Shown here: in pieces, positions 16,045 through 24,547 of the stretch
Position numbering within the stretch: the first letter of the stretch is position 1
Layout of the letters: every line of letters begins with the position of its first letter
Assembly (NCBI GenBank): GCA_964436865.1
Contig: CAYTFK010000053.1
Location: forward strand, 1 to 28,715
DNA: 28,715 nt
Direction: 5' to 3'
DNA from: JAXGPP01 sp964436865
GTDB lineage: Bacteria; Planctomycetota; Planctomycetia; Pirellulales; Thermoguttaceae
Notes under the pieces: model-generated
Databases searched by the model: none
What the model saw: the letters and a program-made list of their open reading frames with translations, nothing else
What the model was told of the DNA's origin: nothing
Program-made: the position numbers and the translations under genes

Positions 16045-18309
16045 TTATCCGGCGAGCAATCGCCAGGCCTGGGCAACGACGAAGCAGGCAGTGAAACCCA
16101 TCGCGACGGGAAGAAGTGTCGCTACAGTGGTCCACTTCAGGCTGCCGGTCTCTTTCCAGATCGTGTAGATCGTGGTTGAGCAAGGGTTGTGAAGCAGGCT
16201 GAAGAGCATCAGGTTGACGGCGGTCAGCAGGGTCCAGCCGCCCGCGGTGAGCACGTCGCGAGTGACTGAGGCATCGGCCTCAAACATCACGCCCGCCCCC
16301 TGTTCGCCGACACCGGAGACCCCTGTGACAAGCACCGTGAGCATGAGAATCGTAGGCACCACGATTTCATTGGCCGGAATGGCGACCACGTAGGCCAGCA
16401 GGATCACGCCGTTGAGGCCGAGCCACAAGCCCAGCGGGTTAAGGAACTGGACAAGATGCTCTGCAAGACTCTCGCCACCGACGGTGATGTTGGCCGAAAG
16501 CCAGATCGCCGCCCCGGCCGGGATAGCGAATACCACCGCCCGCCAGAGGACGAAGATCGTACGGTCGATCAGCGAAGTATACAGGGTTTGCAGCAGCCGC
16601 GGCGGCCGGAAGGGTGGCATTTCAAGGCTGAACGATGACGGCTCGCCGCGGAGCAATGTCCGCGACAGGCCCCATGAGACGAACAACGCGCAGGCCATGC
16701 CGGTCAGGGCAACGGCCACCACCGCCAGAGCCGAAACCAGACCGCCCAGATGGGCCGGCGCCATCGCACCGATGAAAATGGTGGCGATGAGGATCTGGGT
16801 CGGCCAGCGGCCATTGCAGAGGGAGAAGTTGTTGGTGATGATCGCGATCAGGCGCTCGCGAGGGCTGTCGATGATCCGCGTGGCCACCACTCCGGCCGCG
16901 TTGCAGCCCAGTCCCATGCACATCGTCAGCGCCTGTTTGCCGTGAGCGCCGCAGCGGCGAAACGCGCCGTCGAGGTTGAAGGCTACGCGGGGCAGATAGC
17001 CGAAGTCTTCCAGCAGCGTGAACAGCGGAAAGAAGATCGCCATCGGCGGCAGCATCACGCTCACCACCCACGCCGTCGCCAGAAAGATGCCGTCGATCAG
17101 CAGTCCATCGAGCCACCACGGCATGCCGATCCCCGCCGCCCCCGCTTTAAGAAGGGGATGGATTTCGTCGAGCAGCAGCCACGCCAGGGCCGACGAAGGG
17201 ACGTTCGCCCCCGCCACGGTAAGCCAGAGCACAAATACCAGCAGCAAGATCATCAGCGGCACACCCGTCCAGCGGCTGGTGAAGATCCAGTCCAGTCGTC
17301 GCTCGATCGCCGCCCAGTGGCTGTCCTGGCCATGCTTCACACAACGATCGGCGATGCGAGCCGCCTCGGTGTAGATCGCCTCGACCAGCGTCTGGTGGAA
17401 ATCGGCCTTCACTTCGCAGCGCAACGAGGAAGCCAGTTCCAGGATCTCCTCTGCTGGCCCTTGCCTGGCATTGCCGTCGCGGTCAATACCGGCGACGGCT
17501 CCTGCCGTATCGACGGCCGCCGCAAGTTCACCCAATTCGCCGGTCCGCATGGCTTGGGCAACACGGGTATCGCCGTCGAGCAGGCGCAAGGCGATCCAGG
17601 GCGCGTTGGGCAGGCCGGGGAATGCCTGTGTCAGCCGATGGCGAAGTTGTTCGACAGCCTGCCGGAGCATGGGCGATTCGCCGCCAATCCGTTGCGGATG
17701 ACACACCAACTCACCCGTTGCCACCTGCAGAATCGCTCTAAGCAAGTCGTCAATGCCGCGGCCGAAACGCGCGGACGCCGGCACCACCGGCACGCCCAAC
17801 TCATCTGATAGTCTTTGGTGATCGACGCTGATGTTATGACGCCCCGCCTCGTCGACCAGGTTCAGGCAAACGACTGCCCGATCGGTGATCTCAAGCACTT
17901 GCAGCAGCAGGTTCAGGTTCCGTTCCAGACGTGAAGCATCGACAACGATTACCGTGACATCGGGTTGACCAAAGAGAAGGAAATCGCGCGCGACTTCCTC
18001 GTCAGTGCTATTGGCCAGAAGCGAATACGTGCCGGGCAGGTCGACCAGTCGGAAATGATGGCCCCCGTAAGAGAACGCCCCTTCGGCCCGGGTAACAGTC
18101 TTGCCCGGCCAGTTGCCCGTGTGCTGGCGCAAGCCGGTCAGCGCATTGAAAACCGTGCTCTTGCCGGTGTTCGGATTGCCCGCCAGGGCGATGATATAGT
18201 CGGCTCCCTGGAGGTCTACTCCCAGCCGCACCAGGCGATCCGCCCTGGCGGGCGAGGCCATCGCGCAACCGGTGCACCCATTGCACCCGCTATTGAGTAT
18301 GGGGAACAT
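16045..18309 (-). CDS. feoB: Ferrous iron transporter FeoB
   Basis: The product is 754 residues, close to the 773 of E. coli FeoB. The N-terminal G domain shows GNPNTGKST (44-52), DLPG (90-93), and NLVD (149-152). The C-terminal membrane part has the FeoB hallmarks MGLGCNAAGVVATRI and ITNNFSLCNGRWPT, multiple transmembrane helices and the VAIPANEIVVPTILML region, with SLLHNPCSTT near the end. It imports Fe(II) across the inner membrane, controlled by GTP binding. The first 15 residues carry Cys9, Cys12 and Cys15 (CNGCTGC), an uncommon N-terminal extension before the G domain. It lies 30 bases after feoA and 41 bases before the dtxR-family gene. ATG 18309 is the first available start and keeps the cysteines. 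Confidence 0.96.
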   Translation of the reverse strand: MFPILNSGCNGCTGCAMASPARADRLVRLGVDLQGADYIIALAGNPNTGKSTVFNALTGLRQHTGNWPGKTVTRAEGAFSYGGHHFRLVDLPGTYSLLANSTDEEVARDFLLFGQPDVTVIVVDASRLERNLNLLLQVLEITDRAVVCLNLVDEAGRHNISVDHQRLSDELGVPVVPASARFGRGIDDLLRAILQVATGELVCHPQRIGGESPMLRQAVEQLRHRLTQAFPGLPNAPWIALRLLDGDTRVAQAMRTGELGELAAAVDTAGAVAGIDRDGNARQGPAEEILELASSLRCEVKADFHQTLVEAIYTEAARIADRCVKHGQDSHWAAIERRLDWIFTSRWTGVPLMILLLVFVLWLTVAGANVPSSALAWLLLDEIHPLLKAGAAGIGMPWWLDGLLIDGIFLATAWVVSVMLPPMAIFFPLFTLLEDFGYLPRVAFNLDGAFRRCGAHGKQALTMCMGLGCNAAGVVATRIIDSPRERLIAIITNNFSLCNGRWPTQILIATIFIGAMAPAHLGGLVSALAVVAVALTGMACALFVSWGLSRTLLRGEPSSFSLEMPPFRPPRLLQTLYTSLIDRTIFVLWRAVVFAIPAGAAIWLSANITVGGESLAEHLVQFLNPLGLWLGLNGVILLAYVVAIPANEIVVPTILMLTVLVTGVSGVGEQGAGVMFEADASVTRDVLTAGGWTLLTAVNLMLFSLLHNPCSTTIYTIWKETGSLKWTTVATLLPVAMGFTACFVVAQAWRLLAG

Positions 18310-18339
18310 GGATCTGCTGAATGGATTGGTTGATTTCTT

Positions 18340-18813
18340 TCATGCATCGATGATCTGGATCTGGTCGGCTTGCGCGCGCCGCAACGCGATCACCGCGCCG
18401 CGGATGCGATAGGCCGTGGGACCGCCGGCCGCGCCCTTCAGTTCAGCGGAGACGACGGTGCCGGGCACCAGCCCCAAATCGAGGAGTCGCCTCCGCTGCA
18501 AGCCGCGGCACGCCGGAGCGATCGACAATACACGGGCTCGTCCGCCCAACGGCAGTTCCGAGAGCCGGCGACTTGAAGCCGGCGGAAGAGCCGGCTCGGC
18601 CAAAGGGACTGCCGGAACCTGTGCGGCGACTACGGGGGCATGCGCCTGCGATTCACTGTGACGAAAAAGGTTCAGGACGTCTTGAGCGAGCGACCGCTGC
18701 GACGTTCCGCGTCGTCGGAGCCACCGCCGGTAGAAGCCAAATACTGGCCATAAACCGGCCGGCAGCCCCACCAGGAGAGTCGCGACCAACAGCAACAGCC
18801 GTGGATCTGCCAT
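18340..18813 (-). CDS. feoA: FeoA-domain protein with N-terminal membrane helix
   Basis: The product is 157 residues, about twice the usual 75-85 of FeoA. ATG 18813 has GGGAG 6 bases upstream. Residues about 5-27 form a transmembrane helix (LLLLVATLLVGLPAGLWPVF), then a basic stretch (YRRWLRRR) that should face the cytoplasm, and a Pro/Ala linker. Residues about 84-157 are a FeoA SH3-like domain: LSELPLGGRARVLSI, LQRRRLLDLGLVPGTVV and YRIRGAVIALRRAQADQIQI. FeoA is a small cytoplasmic partner that promotes FeoB transport. Here it would be tethered to the membrane next to FeoB. It is the first gene of the operon, 30 bases before feoB. Confidence 0.88.
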   Translation of the reverse strand: MADPRLLLLVATLLVGLPAGLWPVFGFYRRWLRRRGTSQRSLAQDVLNLFRHSESQAHAPVVAAQVPAVPLAEPALPPASSRRLSELPLGGRARVLSIAPACRGLQRRRLLDLGLVPGTVVSAELKGAAGGPTAYRIRGAVIALRRAQADQIQIIDA

Positions 18814-18843
18814 GCCGATCTCCCATGTGCCTCAACGGGGCAC

Positions 18844-18859
18844 TTTTGTAGAGACAAAA
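18844..18859. promoter_or_regulatory. Candidate metal-regulator operator upstream of feoA
   Basis: A perfect inverted repeat TTTTGT-AGAG-ACAAAA sits 31-46 bases before the feoA start, in a locally AT-rich stretch that contrasts with the GC-rich genes. A second AGACAAAA copy occurs at 18875-18882. Position and symmetry suit a dimeric repressor such as the DtxR-family protein at the operon end. Binding is inferred, not shown. Confidence 0.45.
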
Positions 18860-19018
18860 TTGCCTGTTAGAATAGACAAAAACCAATTGAAGTGTAGACG
18901 AGAGTCGGCCGGAGTCAACAAACAGGCAGCGGCAGCCGTATGGGGTGATACCCGTCGCGCAAAGATATCCCCAAGGCGCACTCCGTACCTTGTACCTATC
19001 GCATCCGCACTTGGCCGA

Positions 19019-20359
19019 TCAGGCGACGGCCGCAGCGGCGGCATTACAGAGTTGACGAGCTTCCGCCTCGGTCGGCGCTTCGGCAATGGCGCGGACAATG
19101 GGCTCTGTGTTGCTGGCGCGGACCAGCAGCCATCGCCCTGGCCAGTCGAGGCGCAATCCGTCGAGGCGATCCGCCTGGGCATCGCGGAAATGCCGCTCCA
19201 GAGCATCGAGCACCTCGGCAACGCCGCCAGCCGGCAGGGGAATCTTAGTCTTCACGATTGCATAGCGGGGGAGTTCATCGGCCAGCGCGGCAATCGGCAA
19301 ATCGCGCTGGGCCATGGCGTCCAGCAGCAGGGCCATGCCAACAAAGCTGTCGCGAACGAGCCCCACCTGTGGGTCGATCGGCCCGCCATTACCCTCGCCG
19401 CCGAAAACCGCCTGCTGAGCAAGCATGGCATCGACCACGTTGGCCTCGCCGACGGCCGACCGGAAGTACGGCACACCATATTTCTCGGCGATGTCCTGCG
19501 TCATCCGACTGGTGGAACAGTTGGCCACTACCGGCCCCTTGCGCCGGCGGAGCACATGGTCGACGCACATCGCCAGCGTGTACTCCTCACCCAGGTAACG
19601 GCCGTCGGCATCGATCACTGCCAACCGATCGGCATCAGGATCCTGACAGAAGCCGACATCGGCCGCCGCACGCGGCACCTGCGCAAGCACGCCCCCGAGG
19701 TTCTCGGCTGTCGGTTCGGGCACGTGCTCGAATTGGCCGTCAGCGGCACCGCCCACAAGCGTTACTTCACAGCCCAGTTCATCCAGTAGCATCCACCCGA
19801 GCAGGCTCCCCGAACCACGATTGCTGTCAAGCAGCACGCGGAACCGCCGTCTCCGGATGCGGCCAATGTCGACGGTCGCCAACACAGCCTCAAGATGGGG
19901 GCCGGCAAGGTCTTCGCAGACAAGTTTTCGGCCCAGTCGATCGTGCGGTGCCCAATGGGCTTCGCCGTGCCGATAGGCTTCGAGCACCTGTCGCCCAGGA
20001 GCTTCCGGGATCACACGGCCGGCTGCCGAAAACAGCTTGAGACCGTTGTAGGGAGGCGGGTTGTGGCTAGCGGTGATCTCGATCCCTCCAGCGGCCCCGA
20101 GGGAGCGGATAAGCACGCCAGTGCTGGGGGTGGCTGAGATTCCGGCATCGATCGTATCTCGGCCGGCGGCATGCAGCGCAGCCTGGACGATGTCCGCCAG
20201 CATTCGGCCCGAGGGACGGCTATCGCGGCCGATGACGAGCGGCCCGGCGGAAAGCGTGGCGGCGAACGCCGTCGCATACCGCACGGCGACCTCGGGGGTC
20301 AATGTCTCGCCAACAATCCCCCGCAATCCCGAGACACTGATGATCGGTTCCTTCACCAC
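19019..20359 (-). CDS. Phosphohexomutase, GlmM/phosphomannomutase type
   Basis: The product is 446 residues, the usual GlmM length. I chose GTG 20359, with GAGG 5 bases upstream, because the protein then begins right before the conserved ISVSGLRGIVGETLTPE; an upstream ATG at 20455 adds 32 unrelated residues and has no ribosome binding site. The phosphoserine loop is TASHNPP with Ser98, the Mg-binding loop is DPDADR with Asp240, Asp242 and Asp244, the sugar loop is GGEGNGG, and the phosphate-binding loop is RASNTEP. The enzyme converts hexose 6-phosphate to 1-phosphate, most likely glucosamine phosphate for cell-envelope precursors, or mannose/glucose phosphate. RASNTEP instead of RPSGTEP is a variant also seen in GlmM/PMM-like proteins, so substrate is uncertain. 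It diverges from the methyltransferase gene at 20509. Confidence 0.88.
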   Translation of the reverse strand: MVKEPIISVSGLRGIVGETLTPEVAVRYATAFAATLSAGPLVIGRDSRPSGRMLADIVQAALHAAGRDTIDAGISATPSTGVLIRSLGAAGGIEITASHNPPPYNGLKLFSAAGRVIPEAPGRQVLEAYRHGEAHWAPHDRLGRKLVCEDLAGPHLEAVLATVDIGRIRRRRFRVLLDSNRGSGSLLGWMLLDELGCEVTLVGGAADGQFEHVPEPTAENLGGVLAQVPRAAADVGFCQDPDADRLAVIDADGRYLGEEYTLAMCVDHVLRRRKGPVVANCSTSRMTQDIAEKYGVPYFRSAVGEANVVDAMLAQQAVFGGEGNGGPIDPQVGLVRDSFVGMALLLDAMAQRDLPIAALADELPRYAIVKTKIPLPAGGVAEVLDALERHFRDAQADRLDGLRLDWPGRWLLVRASNTEPIVRAIAEAPTEAEARQLCNAAAAAVA

Positions 20360-20508
20360 GGCATCCTCGCCAAAAGCAGGTCGTGTGCGACTGTGACAGT
20401 TCCCGATGGCCCCGGATGGCACACGGGAGAAGTCGCCAGTATAAAGAGGCGGCATCGGCTGCGTCGAGGAGAGTCGGCCGAGAGCCTTGTGGAATCGGAG
20501 TCTCCGCC

Positions 20509-21057
20509 GTGGCTGGACATGTTTGCCCCTGGTGGGGCGGCTATTTCATCGACAATCGCCTCCGTCGCTGGCTGCACAACCCGGAAAGAATCGTTGGACC
20601 TTACGTCAGTCCGGGAATGACGGTAATGGATCTAGGCTGTGGAATGGGCTTCTTTTCCATCGCCATGGCACGCATTGTGGGCGAGACGGGTCTGGTGATC
20701 GCGGTCGATCTCCAGCAGGAGATGCTCGACGTTCTCAACCGGCGGGCCCGTAAAGCGGGCGTGAGCGACCGTATCCGGCCCCAGCGCGCGAGACCCGCCC
20801 TCATCGGGCTGGAGACGCCGGTGGACTTCGCGCTGGCGTTTGCCATGATCCACGAGACTCCAGACGCCCGAAGCTTCCTGGAACAGGTCTACCGCTGTCT
20901 CCAGCCCGGGGGACGGCTGCTGGTGGCCGAGCCGCGGGGACACGTTCGCCGGCATGCATTTCAATCGATGCTTGCGATGGCTGAGGAACTCGGCTTCGTG
21001 TTGGCAGAACAGCCGCGGATCCGCTTGAGCCACGCGGCCGTGCTCCGCCATCCATAG
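20509..21057 (+). CDS. Class I SAM-dependent methyltransferase (CPWW-type, small)
   Basis: The product is 182 residues from GTG 20509, which has GGAG 8 bases upstream. Starts further upstream (20383, 20416) would overlap the divergent promoter region and add unconserved sequence. The protein opens with HVCPWWGGYFIDNRLRRWLHNP, followed by PYVSPGMTVMDLGCGMGFF, which contains SAM motif I at residues 41-49. IAVDLQ is the beta2 acidic loop and CLQPGGRLLVAEPRGH is the beta5 region. This short family with the CPWW front end occurs in many bacteria as an uncharacterised methyltransferase. It is followed after 14 bases by the beta-helix gene, suggesting co-transcription. Confidence 0.82.
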   Translation: MAGHVCPWWGGYFIDNRLRRWLHNPERIVGPYVSPGMTVMDLGCGMGFFSIAMARIVGETGLVIAVDLQQEMLDVLNRRARKAGVSDRIRPQRARPALIGLETPVDFALAFAMIHETPDARSFLEQVYRCLQPGGRLLVAEPRGHVRRHAFQSMLAMAEELGFVLAEQPRIRLSHAAVLRHP

Positions 21058-21071
21058 AACCGGAGAGACTG

Positions 21072-22439
21072 ATGAAGAGAGTATCAACATGGGTTGCGGG
21101 AGTCATGGGACTACTGGCCGTGGTAGCGGGCGGCGCCTTGCATTCTCCCACGCCCGGCGCGCTGCAGCGCGATGTATCCGCGGCCGACTATGGCACCCTC
21201 CAAGCCGCCCTGGACGCAAATCCCGGCCGCACGATCCATGTTCCGGCCGGCGACTATGAGATCACAGCCAAGCTGCGGCTTCGCGGCGACCGTGCCGGTC
21301 TTTGTGGCAGAGGCCGGATCATTCAGAAGAACCCGCAGGCGCCGATCCTGGAGATCGAGCATGCAGCCAATGTGATCGTTCGGGATCTGGTGCTCACCCG
21401 ATCTGCCGATGCCGCGAGGAGCACGGAACCGGCGGTGGTCGCCATCGATTGCGACGGCCTGGTGCTCGACGGAGTTCAGGTGCTCGATCACCGCAGCCCC
21501 GCGGCCGCGATCCGTGTGAGCCGCGGGCGGTTGTGCCAGATCCGCAATTGCCGCGTGGAGAACTACATGGCGATTTCGGTGGACGATCGCACTGGCAGCC
21601 CCGACTGGGGATATGCGTTCCAGTGCATCGACGGTACCGGCATCGCGCTGGACAACTGCCGCGGCGCACTGGTTCAAGGAAACCAAGTCCTCGAGCGTGA
21701 CATGCTTCCCACGCCGGAGGTGCAGGACCGCCACGGGCTCGGCAAGTTCGTCAAGCGGGCGGCGCAGAAGGGAGCGATCGTTTCCCAGGAAGTGTGGGAC
21801 CGCGGCTACGTCGACAACTGGCATCAAGGCTCGGCAATCGTGGTGACCGGGCCGCGCGAAAGCGATTGCATTCAGATCATCGGCAACTACATCGAGAATG
21901 CGGCCCAGGGCATCGACCTGCACGCCGACCATGTGATCGTCAGCGGCAATATCGTGAACAATGCGTTTGCCGGCATGAAAGCAATGCACGGCTCGCGCCA
22001 TGTGCTCATCGTCGGCAATCAGTTCATCAAGAACGACCTGTGGGCGATCGGCCTCATGCCGGGAGCCGCCAGCAGCGACGGTCGGGCTGGCGAGCCGAAC
22101 TACGACCACGGTTCGATTGTCGCCAGCAACGTAATCTCTGACTTTGGCTACGGCAACGCCCACTGGATCTGGGGTGGGCCAGGCCGCAGCACCAGCCCGA
22201 TTTGGTTCGACGCCGGCCAGAAACGCGAGAACCCGTCGCTGAGCGACGTCGTCATCCAGGGCAATATCGTTTACAACTCTGCGGTCGATCAGCCTGAGGC
22301 CGGTCCGCCGGGCCAGCCGCGTTATCGCTACGCGGTGCGCATTTCACCCGGGGAAACCGGACCGAAGAACCTGCAGTTTCTCGGCAATCTCTTTCAGCCC
22401 GGCGAGGAAGGCGTGTCAAACATCGAACTGGTTCCGTAG
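21072..22439 (+). CDS. Secreted right-handed parallel beta-helix protein
   Basis: The product is 455 residues; ATG 21072 has GGAGAG 4 bases upstream. A signal peptide covers residues about 1-25 (VAGVMGLLAVVAGGALH). The sequence then follows the pectate-lyase-like beta-helix pattern: DYGTLQAALDANPGRTIHVPAG at the start, then turns rich in V-x-I/V-x-G/N-N such as ALVQGNQVLE, IQIIGNYIENA, VIVSGNIVNNAF, VLIVGNQFIKND and VVIQGNIVYNS. Such proteins are polysaccharide lyases, epimerases or binding proteins outside the cell. A clear catalytic set could not be assigned. A loop with KFVKRAAQKGAIV interrupts the helix. It is probably co-transcribed with the methyltransferase 14 bases upstream. Confidence 0.83.
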   Translation: MKRVSTWVAGVMGLLAVVAGGALHSPTPGALQRDVSAADYGTLQAALDANPGRTIHVPAGDYEITAKLRLRGDRAGLCGRGRIIQKNPQAPILEIEHAANVIVRDLVLTRSADAARSTEPAVVAIDCDGLVLDGVQVLDHRSPAAAIRVSRGRLCQIRNCRVENYMAISVDDRTGSPDWGYAFQCIDGTGIALDNCRGALVQGNQVLERDMLPTPEVQDRHGLGKFVKRAAQKGAIVSQEVWDRGYVDNWHQGSAIVVTGPRESDCIQIIGNYIENAAQGIDLHADHVIVSGNIVNNAFAGMKAMHGSRHVLIVGNQFIKNDLWAIGLMPGAASSDGRAGEPNYDHGSIVASNVISDFGYGNAHWIWGGPGRSTSPIWFDAGQKRENPSLSDVVIQGNIVYNSAVDQPEAGPPGQPRYRYAVRISPGETGPKNLQFLGNLFQPGEEGVSNIELVP

Positions 22440-22457
22440 CCGTGTCCCCGCCTACCA

Positions 22458-22483
22458 CCCCTCCTTTCCAGAGGGGCTATAAT
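22458..22483 (+). promoter_or_regulatory. Hairpin and perfect -10 hexamer before the phosphosugar mutase gene
   Basis: CCCCTC (22458-22463) and GAGGGG (22471-22476) form a 6-bp hairpin 19 bases after the beta-helix stop codon, without a T-run. A perfect TATAAT follows at 22478-22483. No good -35 is visible 17 bases upstream (CCACCC). The region may end the upstream transcript, start the next one, or both. Confidence 0.35.
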
Positions 22484-22519
22484 TCAGCACACTATTGAGG
22501 ATTTCACAATTCCCTGAGG

Positions 22520-24370
22520 ATGCATTCTGCCACACCGATGTCCAGCCAAGCCAACACTGCCGCCGTTCAATCCGCTCTGATTCAGATCGAGCAGGCCGCC
22601 CAAGGCGGCAAGCTATCGGCCGGCGCCGTCGAGAATATCCGCGCCTGGCTCACGGAGCCGCGGTATGACGAGTACGTGCCGCAGGTGTTGAAGTTGGTCG
22701 GCGCCGGCCGCTGGCAGGAGCTTGACGACGCCTTTTGGACTATCATCCCCTTCGGCACCGGCGGGCGACGGGGAAGAATGTACCCGGTGGGCAGCAATGC
22801 GATCAACGACCGCACCATCGGCGAAAGCGCCCAGGGGCTGGCGGATTATGTCAAGGCACATGCCGGCGGCACGCTCTCGTGTGCGATCGCTTACGACACC
22901 CGGCATCGCTCGCGGCATTTTGCCGAATTGTGCAGCGAGGTCATGGTGGCCAGCGGTTTTCAGGTGTACTTCCTCGATGGATTCCGCAGCACGCCGGAAT
23001 TGTCGTTTGCCGTGCGGCACAAGGGATGTTCCTGCGGCATCATGGTTACGGCGAGCCACAATCCGCCAAGCGACAATGCGGTGAAGGCTTATTGGTCCAC
23101 CGGCGGGCAGCTTCTGCCGCCCCACGACACCGGTGTGATCGAGGCGGTGATGAACGTCCGGGAGATCCGCCGCACGCCTTTCGAAGAGGCGCTGCGCTTG
23201 GGCAAAGTCGTCTACGTCCAAAACGAGGTGGACAGGGCCTACGTCGACGCGATGGCCATGCAGAGCCGCCCCGGGCCTCGCGAGCTGAAGATCATCTACT
23301 CGCCGCTGCACGGCGTCGGGGCATCGGCCGTGTTGCCGGCGCTGGAGCGATCGGGGTTCAAAGATGTCGAACTGTTCGGCCCCCACGCTGAGCCAAGCGG
23401 CGACTTCCCCAACGTGCCCGGCCACGTCTCGAATCCGGAAAACCCGAGAGTCTTCGACGCCATTATCGAGCGGGCCCGTCAGACGGGCGCCGATCTGATC
23501 CTGGCCACCGATCCGGACTGCGATCGCGTGGGCTGCGCCGCTCCGCTGACAAGCGATCCGGAATCGCTCTGGGCGACAATTACCGGCAACCAGATTGCGG
23601 CCCTTCTGGCCGACTATCTTCTGGAGATGGCGGCGGCGACGGGCTCGCTGAGCGCCAAGCATTATGTCGTGAAGACGATCGTCACAACGGAGCTGATCCG
23701 TCGCATCGCCGAGGGGCACGGAGTGACTACGGTCGGCGATTTGCTCGTTGGTTTCAAGTATATCGGAGGCGTAATCGAAGATCGCGGACCGGACGGATTC
23801 GTCCTGGGAGCCGAGGAGTCTTACGGTTTCCTGGTCGGCGCTCACTGCCGCGACAAGGATGCCGGGGTAGCTTCAATGCTGCTTGCTGAACTGGCGGCAA
23901 GGGCCAAGGCGGACGGGCTTTCGATCCACCAGAAGCTCGACGATCTGTTCCGGCGCTACGGCCCGCATACCGAGCGGGCGATTTCCATAACCATGCCCGG
24001 TTCAGAAGGCATGGACCGGATGATCGCCCTGATGAAACAGTTCCGCGACGATCCGCCCGCCCGCCTTGGCGGCGTGCCGGTCACGCGAGTGCGGGACTAT
24101 CTGAGCAATACGGCGCGGGCGGTCGGCGGCCGGGCCGAGTCGCTCGACGGCCCGACGGGCGATCTGGTGATGCTCGACCTGGAACTGGACGGCAATTACA
24201 TCGCTGTGCGGCCCTCGGGCACCGAGCCCAAGGTCAAGTTCTACATGTTCGCCTATGACACGCCTCTCGCGAGCGTCGACCTGCCCGCTGCCAAGGCGAT
24301 TCAGGCCGACCGCCTGGTGCGGATCGAAAACGATCTCCGCGCGTTCGCGGGCGTTTCGCCGCAGCCGTAG
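22520..24370 (+). CDS. Phosphoglucomutase/phosphomannomutase of the PgcA (PGM2) type
   Basis: The product is 616 residues, the length of the long phospho-sugar mutase group. An N-terminal helical region ends in FWTIIPFGTGGRRGRM, a conserved element. The phosphoserine loop is TASHNPP with Ser179; the metal loop is ATDPDCDR; the sugar-recognition loop is GAEESYGF; and the phosphate loop is RPSGTEPK near the C-terminus. It interconverts glucose 1-phosphate and glucose 6-phosphate, linking glycogen and envelope precursor pools to glycolysis, and may accept mannose or ribose phosphates. ATG 22520 has GAGG directly against it, an unusually tight site; ATG 22538 is an alternative with no site. It is a different subfamily from the mutase at 19019-20359. 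Confidence 0.92.
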   Translation: MHSATPMSSQANTAAVQSALIQIEQAAQGGKLSAGAVENIRAWLTEPRYDEYVPQVLKLVGAGRWQELDDAFWTIIPFGTGGRRGRMYPVGSNAINDRTIGESAQGLADYVKAHAGGTLSCAIAYDTRHRSRHFAELCSEVMVASGFQVYFLDGFRSTPELSFAVRHKGCSCGIMVTASHNPPSDNAVKAYWSTGGQLLPPHDTGVIEAVMNVREIRRTPFEEALRLGKVVYVQNEVDRAYVDAMAMQSRPGPRELKIIYSPLHGVGASAVLPALERSGFKDVELFGPHAEPSGDFPNVPGHVSNPENPRVFDAIIERARQTGADLILATDPDCDRVGCAAPLTSDPESLWATITGNQIAALLADYLLEMAAATGSLSAKHYVVKTIVTTELIRRIAEGHGVTTVGDLLVGFKYIGGVIEDRGPDGFVLGAEESYGFLVGAHCRDKDAGVASMLLAELAARAKADGLSIHQKLDDLFRRYGPHTERAISITMPGSEGMDRMIALMKQFRDDPPARLGGVPVTRVRDYLSNTARAVGGRAESLDGPTGDLVMLDLELDGNYIAVRPSGTEPKVKFYMFAYDTPLASVDLPAAKAIQADRLVRIENDLRAFAGVSPQP

Positions 24371-24547
24371 CGGGGGCCGTCGCAACCGACTTCGCCACCC
24401 GGTCGGCCCCGTGTGGTGCGCGGGCGGGCTTAAAATCGCTGGCGGGACGTGCGGCTTCCGCTCCTTGCTCGGCCGAAGCCACTACCGGAGTCCTCAACGC
24501 GGCTGCAAGTCCATTTGCCCTCCGCGCGGAACGGTCAGCAGACGGCA
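24371..24547. other. Convergent intergenic region with two inverted repeats
   Basis: Two inverted repeats lie between the mutase gene and the convergent 785-residue protein gene. GGGGCCG (24373-24379) pairs with CGGCCCC (24404-24410). Arms 24451-24458 and 24475-24482 pair over 8 bases with one G-U. Neither is followed directly by a T-run, so I call them possible weak or Rho-assisted ends rather than terminators. Confidence 0.3.

Noticed and set aside
16750..17808. 352-codon plus-strand open frame
   Set aside because: It is antisense to feoB and is rich in Arg/His/Gln without a domain pattern.
18825..18845. Short hairpin GTGCC/GGCAC in the feoA leader as a riboswitch
   Set aside because: The stem is only about 5-6 bp and no known metal-riboswitch core is visible.
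18812..19789. 325-codon plus-strand open frame across the feoA upstream region
   Set aside because: Most of it is antisense to the GlmM-type mutase, and its start overlaps the feoA start region; no motifs were found.
21111..22163. 350-codon minus-strand open frame
   Set aside because: It is a shadow of the beta-helix protein gene.
22613..23845. 410-codon minus-strand open frame
   Set aside because: It is a shadow of the PgcA-type mutase, whose catalytic loops are all in the plus frame.
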